DNA of 56,587 nt, taken from a virus. The stretch covers positions 1 to 56,587 of IMG/VR virus record IMGVR_UViG_3300044641_003453. One strand, given 5' to 3'. The position numbers and the translations under genes were made by a program. Under the pieces are notes generated by a model that saw only the letters and a list, made by a program, of their open reading frames with translations, ran no database searches and was not told the DNA's origin. Positions 1 to 7,686 of the stretch are shown in pieces. Numbering within the stretch: position 1 is the stretch's first letter; the number at the start of each line of letters is the position of its first letter.

Positions 1-2
1 AA

Positions 3-89
3 GTACAGTCAAATATGATTAATAGAATGATGACATATATTACTTACATGAATATCATCAATAATGATACATATAAAAATAACAGATAA
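3..89 (+). CDS. 3' end of an upstream gene (partial, tentative)
   Basis: One frame is open from the window edge to a TAA, giving 28 residues with no recognisable motif. It overlaps the next small gene by 26 nt, which is common in this densely packed genome. The other two frames close within the first 30 nt, so this is the only frame that could carry an upstream gene into the window. Low confidence because nothing upstream can be seen. Confidence 0.3.
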   Translation, partial: VQSNMINRMMTYITYMNIINNDTYKNNR

Positions 90-231
90 GATAGATGCTA
101 ATTTACTTATTCAAAAAATTCAAGATTTAATTTCAAAATCAGACACTGATAAAGATTCATTCCTTCAAATAAGAATTGTTAATATTGCATACGATAATAC
201 TGCTTCAATACCCAAACTAGAACAAAAGTAA
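64..231 (+). CDS. small hypothetical protein, 55 aa
   Basis: The frame starts at ATG and ends in TAA just before the promoter at 244. It encodes a polar, Lys/Asp/Ile-rich 55-residue protein with no cysteines, signal peptide or known motif. No strong ribosome binding site precedes the ATG, so it may be translationally coupled to the gene that ends at 89. I do not recognise the family. Confidence 0.4.
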   Translation: MIHIKITDKIDANLLIQKIQDLISKSDTDKDSFLQIRIVNIAYDNTASIPKLEQK

Positions 232-243
232 CTAAAGTTCTGC

Positions 244-272
244 TTGACAGATGACGATAACTATGGTATACT
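244..272 (+). promoter_or_regulatory. sigma70-type promoter with CGATAAC spacer element
   Basis: A perfect -35 TTGACA (244-249), a 17-nt spacer and a -10 TATACT (267-272) are seen. The spacer contains CGATAAC ending 5 nt before the -10 box, the same arrangement as the promoters at 9241 and 11583. The start site would be near 279. This rules out the earlier in-frame ATG at 251, which lies inside the promoter, and supports translation of the next gene from 299. Confidence 0.85.
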
Positions 273-298
273 CTAAAGAACCCATAGGAGCTGTATTC

Positions 299-643
299 AT
301 GGCAAAATTAAGAAAACAAGTTTCTTTAGATTTTTTAGATTACTCAAAAACAACAATTAATAATTTACTAGCCAGCAATATTCCACAATCTTGCAAGCAA
401 AAACTTTGCATAATGATGGAAAAACTACTAAGAGATACTAAGTCTTACAATGGTTTTTCATATTTGTATTGGAGTAAGTTTGGTTTCTTAGATTGGAATG
501 AACAAAAGGGTGGTATGTTTTCTAAAATGAACATGGGGCAGTCTGTCAATGTGCCTCAAGAGTTTATTACTGGTCCAGATTATAAAGATGATCCAAATTT
601 TGTGAGCGATATTCAAGGCGAGTTTTCCAGAAACTATAAGTGA
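299..643 (+). CDS. hypothetical early protein, 114 aa
   Basis: The start is set by AGGAG at 286-290, 8 nt before the ATG, and by the promoter just upstream; a longer in-frame start would lie within the promoter. The protein is soluble, without membrane segments. It has a Lys-rich first half and an aromatic stretch around residues 50-65 (several Tyr, Phe and Trp). First gene of a promoter-proximal early-type unit running into the zinc-ribbon gene at 651. Family not recognised. Confidence 0.7.
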   Translation: MAKLRKQVSLDFLDYSKTTINNLLASNIPQSCKQKLCIMMEKLLRDTKSYNGFSYLYWSKFGFLDWNEQKGGMFSKMNMGQSVNVPQEFITGPDYKDDPNFVSDIQGEFSRNYK

Positions 644-650
644 GGTAATA

Positions 651-1058
651 ATGCCAAAAGGTAAGAAATCCTGTAAAAAGTGTGGTGCTTTGTGTGGTGC
701 TAGAGCATATGTTTGTGCTGAATGTGGCTCAAACTTCACATTTAAGGATAGTGTAAAGACTAAGAAAAACAAGAGATTTATTAAAATAGATTGGAAGTCA
801 CTTGAAAAGGGCGATAGAATAAAAGTTAAGGGTGGTCCATATTATAGTAATGGACAAGAATCAATATCTATGGGCCATAAAGGATCATTTATGGTTGAAT
901 CTTTAGACGAAAATGGTATTAGGGCTTTTGGTGTAGATAAAAATAGTGGCTTTTGTCATATTTATATGGGGCCAGATACATATCATAATGATACTGGAAT
1001 ATATAAAACAAAACATAAGTTAATAAAATTACAGAAGCATCAACCTTCCATCACTTAA
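651..1058 (+). CDS. zinc-ribbon protein, 135 aa
   Basis: The first 30 residues hold two CxxC pairs (CKKC at residues 8-11 and CAEC near 24-27) with further Cys/Gly, forming a small zinc ribbon. The remaining 100 residues contain a KGDRIKVKGGPYY stretch typical of a small beta-barrel (SH3/KOW-like) fold, which is inference. It follows the previous gene by 7 nt with a GAGG-type ribosome site. A nucleic-acid-binding role is plausible but not shown. Confidence 0.65.
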   Translation: MPKGKKSCKKCGALCGARAYVCAECGSNFTFKDSVKTKKNKRFIKIDWKSLEKGDRIKVKGGPYYSNGQESISMGHKGSFMVESLDENGIRAFGVDKNSGFCHIYMGPDTYHNDTGIYKTKHKLIKLQKHQPSIT

Positions 1059-1068
1059 TGTGTATACT
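1059..1068 (+). promoter_or_regulatory. candidate late-type promoter element TGTGTATACT
   Basis: TGTGTATACT lies in the gap before the HNH gene, 36 nt ahead of its ATG. It matches the TGTGTATA motif found in five other intergenic or gene-end positions in this window. It also resembles an extended -10 box (TGnTATACT) without a recognisable -35. Function is inferred from recurrence and position only. Confidence 0.4.
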
Positions 1069-1094
1069 ATGTATGGAATTTGGAATACACTAAT

Positions 1095-1520
1095 ATGTTT
1101 TTTAATTTTCACAAAGATCTATTTGGAAGATCGTCATCTTGGAAAAAGGTCAGAGATGAATTTCTAAAAAACAACAAACAATGTGCTGCATGTGGAAGAA
1201 AAACAAGACTAGAAGTTCATCATATTATACCATATCACGTAGATAACACCAAGGAATTAGATACTAGTAATTTAATAACTTTATGTGATGATTATTGTCA
1301 TTTTATTTTTGGACATTTGGGCGATTGGAAGAGTTGGAATACTGATGTTGTTAATGACTGTAATGAATACTATAATAAAAGGGTCCATCGTCCACATTTA
1401 ATAAAATTCAAACATATGCAGCTACCAAAGGAGTATAAAAATGAAAATAATCATATTCATGGTAGCAATTTTATTAAATCAATGTGCAATTGGTGGCACA
1501 ATTTTACCAAAAGTCGATGA
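1095..1520 (+). CDS. HNH endonuclease
   Basis: The core is the classic HNH/McrA-type motif: CAACG, then LEVHHIIP with the catalytic His pair, then an Asn about 20 residues on and a CDDYCH ending that completes zinc and metal binding. Such free-standing HNH proteins in phages are usually homing or packaging-associated nickases. The ATG at 1095 is preceded by TTGGAA at a good distance; an in-frame TTG at 1080 is possible but weaker. Its 3' end overlaps the protease gene by 80 nt, a long overlap suggesting insertion or compaction. Confidence 0.8.
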   Translation: MFFNFHKDLFGRSSSWKKVRDEFLKNNKQCAACGRKTRLEVHHIIPYHVDNTKELDTSNLITLCDDYCHFIFGHLGDWKSWNTDVVNDCNEYYNKRVHRPHLIKFKHMQLPKEYKNENNHIHGSNFIKSMCNWWHNFTKSR

Positions 1521-2229
1521 TACAAAGTATACTAACTATGGTGAAAAACATGAATGCGTACTTAAAATTAAATGTTATGTGTTAAAAGATGGGGTAAAGT
1601 ATCACTATATCGCATCGTGTGTATTAATTAAACCAACAATAATATTGACTGCTGCACATGTAATATCTGAAAGTAATAAGTCAGTTATCATTCATGAAAA
1701 CGAAGAAATAGAAATTGATTTGTCACTATATCCATCTTCTTTTGATGAAGATGAAAAATCTAACAAGATATCTCCAAATGACATAGCAATAGGACATTTG
1801 ACTAAACCAATAGAAATATCATACTATCCAGAACTATATGAAAATCAAGATGAATTAAATAAAATATGCAGTATTAGCGGCTTTGGAAATAGTGGAACAC
1901 ATGATATTGGATGTTTTCGTGTAGATGGAAAGAAAAGAGCCGGATCTAATAGAATTAGCTCAGTGACAGATGGTATGCTAGAATGCTCATTACTAGATAG
2001 ACCAAATACAGAATTAGAATTTTTAATAGCAAATGGTGATAGTGGTGGTGGTTTGTTTATAGCAAATAGGTTAGCTGGAATCAATTCATCAATTTATACT
2101 TCACATAAGGATAAAAAACTAAACTCTGATTATAATGATCGATCTCTACATACTAGAATAAGTACGCATAAGAATTGGATAGATAGGATGACAAAAATTA
2201 TTGAAACTACTATGGATAATAAGGAATAA
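1441..2229 (+). CDS. exported trypsin-like (S1) serine protease
   Basis: A 262-aa chymotrypsin-fold protease with the full catalytic triad visible: His73 in TAAH, Asp114 in PNDIAIG and Ser201 in GDSGGG. The N-terminus has a hydrophobic segment (residues 3-18) typical of a Sec signal peptide or membrane anchor, so it should act outside the cytoplasm. The start is well supported by AAAGGAG 7 nt before the ATG, although this lies inside the HNH gene. Trypsin-like proteases are common in planctomycetes and rare in phages. Substrate unknown; an envelope protein or superinfection factor is possible. Confidence 0.85.
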   Translation: MKIIIFMVAILLNQCAIGGTILPKVDDTKYTNYGEKHECVLKIKCYVLKDGVKYHYIASCVLIKPTIILTAAHVISESNKSVIIHENEEIEIDLSLYPSSFDEDEKSNKISPNDIAIGHLTKPIEISYYPELYENQDELNKICSISGFGNSGTHDIGCFRVDGKKRAGSNRISSVTDGMLECSLLDRPNTELEFLIANGDSGGGLFIANRLAGINSSIYTSHKDKKLNSDYNDRSLHTRISTHKNWIDRMTKIIETTMDNKE

Positions 2230-2231
2230 TT

Positions 2232-2423
2232 ATGAATGACATTGATCAATGGTTGAATAAAATAAGAAAAAATAAATCTCAATATGCTATAGCATTAAAA
2301 AATATTGACAATCATCAAGTACTAAAATTAAGAAGAGAAGCGGCAGAGGCTGGTTTTGAAATGACTCCATCAGAAGTATACTCATATTTAAATATTTTAC
2401 GAGATATAGTGCTGGACAAATAA
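2232..2423 (+). CDS. small hypothetical protein with (E/S)-x-TPSE motif, 63 aa
   Basis: A short all-helical protein with AAGGA at the right distance before its ATG. Its C-terminal half (LRREAAEAGFEMTPSEVY and onward) resembles the C-terminal half of the 101-aa protein encoded at 20002 (LRNIMAESGKELTPSELS). The two are therefore probably diverged members of one phage family. Function unknown. Confidence 0.65.
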   Translation: MNDIDQWLNKIRKNKSQYAIALKNIDNHQVLKLRREAAEAGFEMTPSEVYSYLNILRDIVLDK

Positions 2424-2427
2424 ATAT

Positions 2428-2796
2428 ATGGATCATTTCTTTATTAAAGATATGTCTAGATTTTGTGAAATCCTTAGAAAGGAAGCCGTATTTTCGCTAT
2501 CTGATAACATATCAGAAAAAACCAATATAGATGAATTTATAACACTTCGACAATGCGAAGAAATAGTTAATAGAAAATGTAAAACTCATGATGAATCTGG
2601 TGTAAAAATACTTAATGAAGATATATATGCGAATATGTTATACGAAATTGCAGAACAAATATATCAGTCCGCGTTGTCAAAACTGGCAGCAAGCGACATA
2701 ATAGAATGTGCTTGGGACGACAAGTCTCAAAAAATGATATTTTGGACGTATAAAGATAATAATCTACATAATATAAATTATACACCATTACAATAG
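2428..2796 (+). CDS. hypothetical protein, 122 aa
   Basis: A predicted helical, acidic protein lacking transmembrane segments or known motifs, with three scattered cysteines and one conserved-looking ECAWDD stretch near residues 90-95. It starts 4 nt after the preceding gene without a strong ribosome site, suggesting translational coupling. Family not recognised. Confidence 0.6.
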   Translation: MDHFFIKDMSRFCEILRKEAVFSLSDNISEKTNIDEFITLRQCEEIVNRKCKTHDESGVKILNEDIYANMLYEIAEQIYQSALSKLAASDIIECAWDDKSQKMIFWTYKDNNLHNINYTPLQ

Positions 2797-2863
2797 TATG
2801 ATATTTTGAGTAGTGGCAAACTCAGAATGTCTTGATTTTAGTGCCACAATTTTGGAGGTTAGA

Positions 2864-3088
2864 ATGTCAGCAATGCTAAGTAAGCAGGACAAGGTTTTTA
2901 ATTATCTATCTAGTGGTAGAACACTATCGGCCGATAGTGCGTTTGGTATGTTTGGTGTTTCTAATCTACGTGCTACTGTTAGCGACATCAAGGAACTAGC
3001 TCATAGTTCTGGATTTAATGTTGTAAGAACAGTTGGCCGTAGCGGCGAAACAAGATATGGTTTTGCTAATCGTAGGCGTAGAGGTTGA
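2864..3088 (+). CDS. small winged-helix/HTH DNA-binding protein, 74 aa
   Basis: Start chosen at the ATG preceded by GGAGG, 6 nt upstream. The sequence SKQDKVFNYLSSGRTLSA then FGVSNLRATVSDIK fits a winged helix-turn-helix of the kind found as small stand-alone phage proteins. The tail is Arg-rich (RRRR near the end). Upstream, an inverted repeat GTGGCA/TGCCAC (2813-2818 and 2842-2847) could be an operator or leader hairpin. A strong terminator follows the gene. Confidence 0.7.
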   Translation: MSAMLSKQDKVFNYLSSGRTLSADSAFGMFGVSNLRATVSDIKELAHSSGFNVVRTVGRSGETRYGFANRRRRG

Positions 3089-3116
3089 TATTTGGTTTAA
3101 TTAGCCATAGAGTTTT

Positions 3117-3156
3117 TGCGTCATTTTTCTGTATACTGAAAAAGACGCATTTTTTA
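3117..3156 (+). terminator. rho-independent terminator
   Basis: The stem pairs TGCGTC plus TTTTTC (3117-3129, one bulged A) with GAAAAA plus GACGCA (3138-3149) around an 8-nt loop, and is followed directly by TTTTTTATTTTTT. It closes the unit ending with the winged-helix gene and separates it from the promoter at 3165. Confidence 0.85.
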
Positions 3157-3164
3157 TTTTTTGA

Positions 3165-3192
3165 TTGACATTTTTGATTTGCGTGGTATCAT
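3165..3192 (+). promoter_or_regulatory. sigma70-type promoter, possible leaderless start
   Basis: TTGACA (3165-3170), a 16-nt spacer and TATCAT (3187-3192) with an upstream TGG are seen. The expected transcription start falls at about 3199, exactly the ATG of the next gene, and no ribosome site is visible between them. This suggests a leaderless transcript, or that only the second gene of the unit (3431) is efficiently translated. Confidence 0.65.
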
Positions 3193-3198
3193 GGTAAT

Positions 3199-3420
3199 AT
3201 GACTTGGAAAGAAATAAAACTTTGGGCTGAAAAGCATTCTTACGAAGTAAGTAAGACACAAGATGAAAATAATCAAAGGGTGTATTTTTGGAACAAGGGT
3301 AGCGATCATCAATCCGCAGATAGTACTTCATCATTGATAAGATCAATATTTAATCACATGACTGATAATAAATTTCTAGATCATCAATCCAGTTATAAAA
3401 TAGATGAGTTTCAATTTTAG
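3199..3420 (+). CDS. small hypothetical protein, 73 aa
   Basis: A polar protein beginning MTWKEIK. The next gene product also carries an MTW-x-(D/E) start block, so the two may share a short N-terminal helix. The ATG coincides with the predicted transcription start of the upstream promoter and lacks a Shine-Dalgarno sequence. No known domain. Confidence 0.55.
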   Translation: MTWKEIKLWAEKHSYEVSKTQDENNQRVYFWNKGSDHQSADSTSSLIRSIFNHMTDNKFLDHQSSYKIDEFQF

Positions 3421-3430
3421 GGAGAAATTA

Positions 3431-3655
3431 ATGAATAATATGACATGGCTAGACCTATATAATTTATTGCATAAAAAGGCAAATGATATACATAATCTAG
3501 ATCAAAAACTATGGAGTAGTCCTGTTATAGTACACAATGCAGCAAGTGGTGATGAATATAATTGTGATACATGGCTAATAGATGATCCAGAGGGCGATGA
3601 TCAATTAGTACTTGTTATCAATTCCGAATCTATCTTTAATGAAACTTCTGAATAA
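3431..3655 (+). CDS. small hypothetical acidic protein, 74 aa
   Basis: Start set by TAGGGAG 7-8 nt before the ATG at 3431; an in-frame upstream start at 3404 would overlap the previous gene and lacks a ribosome site. The protein is acidic, with a short beta-rich middle (PVIVHNA) and an Asp/Glu-rich second half. It fits a small phage family of unknown role placed before metallophosphoesterase genes, but this is not certain. Confidence 0.6.
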   Translation: MNNMTWLDLYNLLHKKANDIHNLDQKLWSSPVIVHNAASGDEYNCDTWLIDDPEGDDQLVLVINSESIFNETSE

Positions 3656-3667
3656 AAAGAAGACCAT

Positions 3668-4264
3668 ATGCTTACTATAATTGGTGATGTTCATGGTAAA
3701 TACAAAAATTATCATGAAATCATTCAAAAAAAGGATTGTTATCCATATACAGTTCAATTAGGCGACTTTGGATTCAATTATGAAATTCTAAAAGATGTTG
3801 ATCCACAGTGTCATAAAATTGTAGCTGGAAATCATGATAATTATGACCAAATAATTAATTTTCCACATTATCTTGGTGACTATGGTTTATTTAAACTTGG
3901 CGATGTAGAGTTTTTCTTCTATCGTGGTGCTTACTCGATAGATCACAAAACACGAACCATTGGTATTGATTGGTGGCAGAATGAACAGCTTTCTATTGAT
4001 GAATTTAATAAAGCTATGGAATTGTATGCGAACATAAAACCAAATATAGTGATTACACATGATTGCCCTAGTAGTATGGTCACAACAATGCTTCGTCCAG
4101 ATCAAAGAGTATATCAAAATATGACAGGCTGGGCGTTGAATGAATTACTTCATATTCATCAACCAGATATTTGGATTCATGGACACTATCATGTAAGTAA
4201 AAAAACTACATATGGTAAGACAAAATTTATTTGTTTAAATGAGTTAGAGATATACAAGATTTAA
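3668..4264 (+). CDS. calcineurin-like metallophosphoesterase
   Basis: All family motifs are present in order: GDVHG (residues 6-10), GDFG (about 32-35), GNHDN (about 58-62), THD (about 121-123) and GHYH near residue 180. This predicts a two-metal phosphatase or phosphodiesterase of the Ser/Thr-phosphatase-like superfamily. Size (198 aa) fits a minimal catalytic domain. It is cytoplasmic, with no signal peptide. Substrate cannot be read from sequence; nucleotide or protein phosphate are both possible. Confidence 0.85.
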   Translation: MLTIIGDVHGKYKNYHEIIQKKDCYPYTVQLGDFGFNYEILKDVDPQCHKIVAGNHDNYDQIINFPHYLGDYGLFKLGDVEFFFYRGAYSIDHKTRTIGIDWWQNEQLSIDEFNKAMELYANIKPNIVITHDCPSSMVTTMLRPDQRVYQNMTGWALNELLHIHQPDIWIHGHYHVSKKTTYGKTKFICLNELEIYKI

Positions 4265-4266
4265 TC

Positions 4267-4734
4267 ATGAATCAAGAATTACAAAATACCATATTCGAAA
4301 AATATCCACAACTATTTTCCAATACGAGCAAATCTTGTATGGAATCATGTATGTGTTGGGGTATTGAATGTAACGATGGATGGTATGAACTATTATCGTC
4401 TGTTTGTTGGAGAATATTTCAGCATGAACAAAATATTTCTGAAAGAATAGCGGTAAGAAATAAATATGGCACACTAAATGATCAATCAGACTTAGACTAC
4501 GTTCCTGTTAAGTTTGATCAGATAAAGGAAAAGTTTGGTGGACTTAGAATATACTTTAGTGGCGGCGACGATTATGTTGAAGGTATTATAGACATGGCAG
4601 AAGAAATGAGTTATAAAATCTGTGAAGTTTGTGGTAATAGCGGAAAACCAAATAAAGGTGGATGGATAACCACACTATGTAATAGTTGTAGGAATAAAGA
4701 CAACAAGTGGACTCCTCCAGAATTTCCCGGCTAA
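4267..4734 (+). CDS. conserved phage protein with C-terminal zinc-binding motif, 155 aa
   Basis: The middle contains IKEKFGGLRIYFSGG followed by an acidic helix and a C-terminal CEVCGNSGKP/GGW/LCNSC block. This layout matches a widespread family of phage and prophage proteins of unknown function that combine a KEKFGGLR segment with a Cys4 zinc site. The N-terminal third has several Cys and Trp residues. It starts 2 nt after the metallophosphoesterase gene, so the two are probably co-translated. Confidence 0.7.
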   Translation: MNQELQNTIFEKYPQLFSNTSKSCMESCMCWGIECNDGWYELLSSVCWRIFQHEQNISERIAVRNKYGTLNDQSDLDYVPVKFDQIKEKFGGLRIYFSGGDDYVEGIIDMAEEMSYKICEVCGNSGKPNKGGWITTLCNSCRNKDNKWTPPEFPG

Positions 4735-4763
4735 ACAGGTAATATTGAAACATTTTGGAGCAA

Positions 4764-4907
4764 ATGATGAGGGCTATATTTGAATTCGATCTTATAGAAG
4801 ATCAAAGAGAATATGAGATAATGAGCAAGTCATTAAAGACTCAATCATTTTTATATGAGTTTAGTCAGCAATTACGAGCATGGTATAAGTATGATCATAG
4901 AGTATGA
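4764..4907 (+). CDS. small conserved phage protein, 47 aa
   Basis: Too short for most gene callers, but preceded by TTGGAG 4-9 nt upstream of ATGATG. It reads MMRAIFEFDL, then an acidic helix and an LRAWYKYDH ending. This pattern (short beta strand, helix, LR-x-x-x-KY) is familiar from tiny conserved proteins in many T4-like and other phages. Function unknown. Confidence 0.65.
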   Translation: MMRAIFEFDLIEDQREYEIMSKSLKTQSFLYEFSQQLRAWYKYDHRV

Positions 4908-4974
4908 AGTTAATATAGATCTTTAACACAATTCTAACATAATAATTTTGATTTTTTAATCTACTATCATATAG

Positions 4975-4993
4975 TTGGTTTATTGTAAACCAA
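4975..4993 (+). promoter_or_regulatory. perfect 8-bp inverted repeat ahead of the DUF1559 gene
   Basis: TTGGTTTA (4975-4982), a TTG loop and TAAACCAA (4986-4993) form a perfect inverted repeat 35 nt before the DUF1559 ATG, within an AT-rich 120-nt gap. No clear -35/-10 pair was found around it. It could be an operator, a 5' leader hairpin or a weak terminator without a T-tract for the preceding unit. Confidence 0.4.
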
Positions 4994-5027
4994 TCCCGCC
5001 ATATATCCTTCCTATGTGAGAAATATA

Positions 5028-5948
5028 ATGAAGAAAAAAGGATTTACACTTATTGAATTATTGGTTGTTATTGCAATCATAGCTGTTCTCATTGGATTAC
5101 TTTTACCAGCGGTACAAAGTGCCAGAGAAGCGGCCAGACGAAGTTCATGTCTAAATAATGCTAGACAACAAGGATTAGCGTTCCATAATCATATGTCTAT
5201 TCGCAAATCTTTTCCGCGATCAAGACCATTAGACGGCACAAATAGTCCAACAAGTTGGTGCATTTCTTTACTACCATTTTTTGAAGAAGGATCATTAGCA
5301 GAATTATATGATATCAATCAAAGATGGGATTCACTAGTTAATATCACCAATGGACAAAAAACCATACCATTATTTATATGTCCTAGTAGTAAAGGTTATC
5401 CACGAATAGTGGCCGATGCCACGGCACCAGCAAACATAATTGGTAAATCACTTGGGCCTTCTGATTATATTGTTATGCATAGAATACGTCGAGCATTTTA
5501 TACTGCTAATGGATTGCCCGATCCCGGTGCAGATATTGAGGGTTCTTTAAATAGAACGGGACCAACTAGAGAATCAGAAATGGTTGATGGCATGTCTAAA
5601 ACAATACTAACAATGGAAAGTGCTGGAAGGCCAGAATGGTTTGTGCTTGGCAAAAGTAGAGGCATAGTTTTACCAAGGCCAGAAGGTTATGGTTGGATTG
5701 ATCCAGATGGTGGTGCTGGTTCTCTTGATGGATCAGATAAAACTACTGGTAATTTAAATACCACCGGAAGTACCGGTACCTGTATTATGAATTGTAATAA
5801 TGATAGTGAACCAAATAGTTTTCATGCTGGTGGCATGGTTGTTGTAATGGCAGATGGGTCGTCGAGATTTATTAATGAAAATGTATCCGCCTCAACTTTC
5901 GCTGCCTTTATAAGCAGGAATAATAACGACGTTATTCAATATGAATGA
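5028..5948 (+). CDS. DUF1559 prepilin-like protein (H-X9-DG type)
   Basis: A 306-aa pseudopilin. The N-terminus is KKKGFTLIELLVVIAIIAVL, a type IV prepilin leader with cleavage after Gly and Glu at mature position 5, followed by a hydrophobic helix and the LLPAVQSAREAARR segment typical of planctomycete DUF1559 proteins. The C-terminus carries the H-X9-DG signature (His in FHAGG, then nine residues, then DG). The ATG at 5028 places the leader correctly; an in-frame GTG at 5016 is less likely. The family is expanded in Planctomycetes and unexpected in a phage. It probably depends on host prepilin peptidase. Role unknown. Confidence 0.92.
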   Translation: MKKKGFTLIELLVVIAIIAVLIGLLLPAVQSAREAARRSSCLNNARQQGLAFHNHMSIRKSFPRSRPLDGTNSPTSWCISLLPFFEEGSLAELYDINQRWDSLVNITNGQKTIPLFICPSSKGYPRIVADATAPANIIGKSLGPSDYIVMHRIRRAFYTANGLPDPGADIEGSLNRTGPTRESEMVDGMSKTILTMESAGRPEWFVLGKSRGIVLPRPEGYGWIDPDGGAGSLDGSDKTTGNLNTTGSTGTCIMNCNNDSEPNSFHAGGMVVVMADGSSRFINENVSASTFAAFISRNNNDVIQYE

Positions 5949-6606
5949 TGCTATCATAATTAGCGATATTCACTTGGGTAGTGATGTTTGTGAAAGTAAA
6001 AAACTATATGATTTTTTAGAGTTGATAGATTCTAAAACAAATAGATTGATTATCAATGGCGATCTGTTTGATAATTTAGATTTTCGCAGACTAAAAAAGA
6101 ATCATTGGAATATACTATCTTTGCTTAGAACATTGAGCAAACATACGGAAATAGTCTGGATAAGAGGAAATCATGATGGTGACGCGGAGATTATTTCTCA
6201 CTTAATAGGAGTAGATTTTAAAGACGAATACTCTTTTGTTAGCGGAAATAAAATAGTATTATGTTTACATGGTGATAAATTTGATGATTTTATATATAAG
6301 TATCCTAAAACCACAAAGGTAGCAGATTATTTATATAGAACAATCCAAAGATTCGATAAAAGATTCCTACCTAAACTTATAAAGAATCGATCCAAAATCT
6401 ATTTAAGATGCACAGAAAATATGATTAGTAGTTCTCGCAAATATGCTATATCAAAAGGCGTTGACGTTGTATGTTTAGGGCATACTCATCATCCGATCAT
6501 TGACAAAAGCCATTCTGTGTGGTATACTAATAGTGGATGCTGGACAGAAAAAGATTGTTCTTATTTGACTTTAAAAGATGGTCAAGTGGAGTTAGAGTTT
6601 ATATGA
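5941..6606 (+). CDS. LpxH-like metallophosphoesterase
   Basis: Motifs in order: SDIHLGS (residues 8-14), NGDLFDN (about 39-45), RGNHDGD (about 75-81), LHGDKFDDF and GHTHHP. The DIHLG/NGDLFD/HGD pattern is that of the UDP-2,3-diacylglucosamine hydrolase-like branch, in which lipid A precursor hydrolysis is the best-known reaction; other members have other substrates. It overlaps the DUF1559 gene by 8 nt and the epimerase by 4 nt, so all three are probably one translational unit with an envelope theme. Confidence 0.85.
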   Translation: MNDAIIISDIHLGSDVCESKKLYDFLELIDSKTNRLIINGDLFDNLDFRRLKKNHWNILSLLRTLSKHTEIVWIRGNHDGDAEIISHLIGVDFKDEYSFVSGNKIVLCLHGDKFDDFIYKYPKTTKVADYLYRTIQRFDKRFLPKLIKNRSKIYLRCTENMISSSRKYAISKGVDVVCLGHTHHPIIDKSHSVWYTNSGCWTEKDCSYLTLKDGQVELEFI

Positions 6607-7496
6607 AATATTTAGTAACTGGTGGGGCCGGATTTATAGGAAGTCATATAGTTGACCAATTAATACAGAATGGTCACGAAGTTATTGTACTAGATAATCT
6701 ATCAACTGGATCATTAGAAAATATTAATGCGTCTTGTTCTTTTATTAATATTGATCTATCATTAACTCCGATCAAAGATCTATCACAATACTTTAAAGAA
6801 GTCAATGCTGTATTTCACTGTGCTGCTTTACCAAATGTTCAATTTTCGATAGACTATCCGTATGAATCAAATAACAGTAATGTTGATACCACTATTAAAA
6901 TTTTAGAGTGTATGAGACAAAATAATGTTACTAAAATTATTTATAGTAGTTCATCATCAGTATATGGAAACTGCGAACATTTTCCAACCAACGAAAAAGA
7001 AAATATTAAACCAATTAGTCCATATGCTCTACAAAAATACATAGGCGAAGAGTACATTTATCTGTATAATAAACTATACAATATAAATTATGTGATACTA
7101 AGATACTTTAATGTTTATGGCGAAAGAATGACCTCTACTGGCTCTTATGTTAGTGTATTGAGTCATTTTTATAGATCATTAAAGAACAATCAACCACTAA
7201 ATATTTGTAATGATGGTAATCAAGAAAGAGATTTTATTTATGTAAAAGATGTTGCTAATGCCAATATATTATCTCTTAATAATTATGCTAATAATAGTAT
7301 TCTAAATATTGGTAATGGAAAAAGTTATAGTATAAACACTATTGCTAATTGGCTTAACGCTGAAAAACAATACAATGAAACTAGAATAGAACCTAAAATA
7401 ACATTAGCAGATATTTCATTAACAAAAGTTAAATTAAACTGGCAACCAAAACAAGATCTAAAAGAATGGGTATTATCATTTTATGGTTTGTCCTAA
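6603..7496 (+). CDS. NAD-dependent nucleotide-sugar epimerase/dehydratase (extended SDR)
   Basis: The start at 6603 gives an ATGA overlap and places the Rossmann glycine motif TGGAGFIGSH at residues 5-14. The SSSSVYG strand, the catalytic YALQK (Tyr-x-x-x-Lys) and the NVYGER and GNQERDFIYVKDVA segments match the UDP-glucose 4-epimerase family. Length (297 aa) is near normal. It would make an activated sugar for nearby glycosyltransferases. Exact substrate (UDP-Glc/GlcNAc or other) cannot be decided. Confidence 0.88.
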   Translation: MKYLVTGGAGFIGSHIVDQLIQNGHEVIVLDNLSTGSLENINASCSFINIDLSLTPIKDLSQYFKEVNAVFHCAALPNVQFSIDYPYESNNSNVDTTIKILECMRQNNVTKIIYSSSSSVYGNCEHFPTNEKENIKPISPYALQKYIGEEYIYLYNKLYNINYVILRYFNVYGERMTSTGSYVSVLSHFYRSLKNNQPLNICNDGNQERDFIYVKDVANANILSLNNYANNSILNIGNGKSYSINTIANWLNAEKQYNETRIEPKITLADISLTKVKLNWQPKQDLKEWVLSFYGLS

Positions 7497-7686
7497 TTGT
7501 GTTAGTCCATATAAATGTAATGGCCCCCATGTTTTTGCTTTGAGCGACAAAGTTTACAAATGTGAATACGGATATTTTATTTTAAAAGACGAATGGGTTT
7601 TTGTGCCAATAGAAACTGAGTTCTCTTCTGATACTTTATTTACTATTACTAATACTTTGAGAAATTTAAAGGAAAAAATAAAATGA
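7483..7686 (+). CDS. small Cys-containing hypothetical protein, 67 aa
   Basis: The N-terminus MVCPNCVSPYKCNG holds three cysteines, with a further Cys at about residue 27 in KCEYGY. This suggests a small zinc-binding knuckle. It overlaps the epimerase by 14 nt and the next glycosyltransferase by 4 nt, so it sits within the sugar-modification unit. Not recognised. Confidence 0.6.
   Translation: MVCPNCVSPYKCNGPHVFALSDKVYKCEYGYFILKDEWVFVPIETEFSSDTLFTITNTLRNLKEKIK

Noticed and set aside
5941-6606. Calling the second metallophosphoesterase lpxH outright
   Set aside because: Motifs fit the LpxH-like branch, but this branch includes enzymes with other substrates and no other lipid A gene is near.
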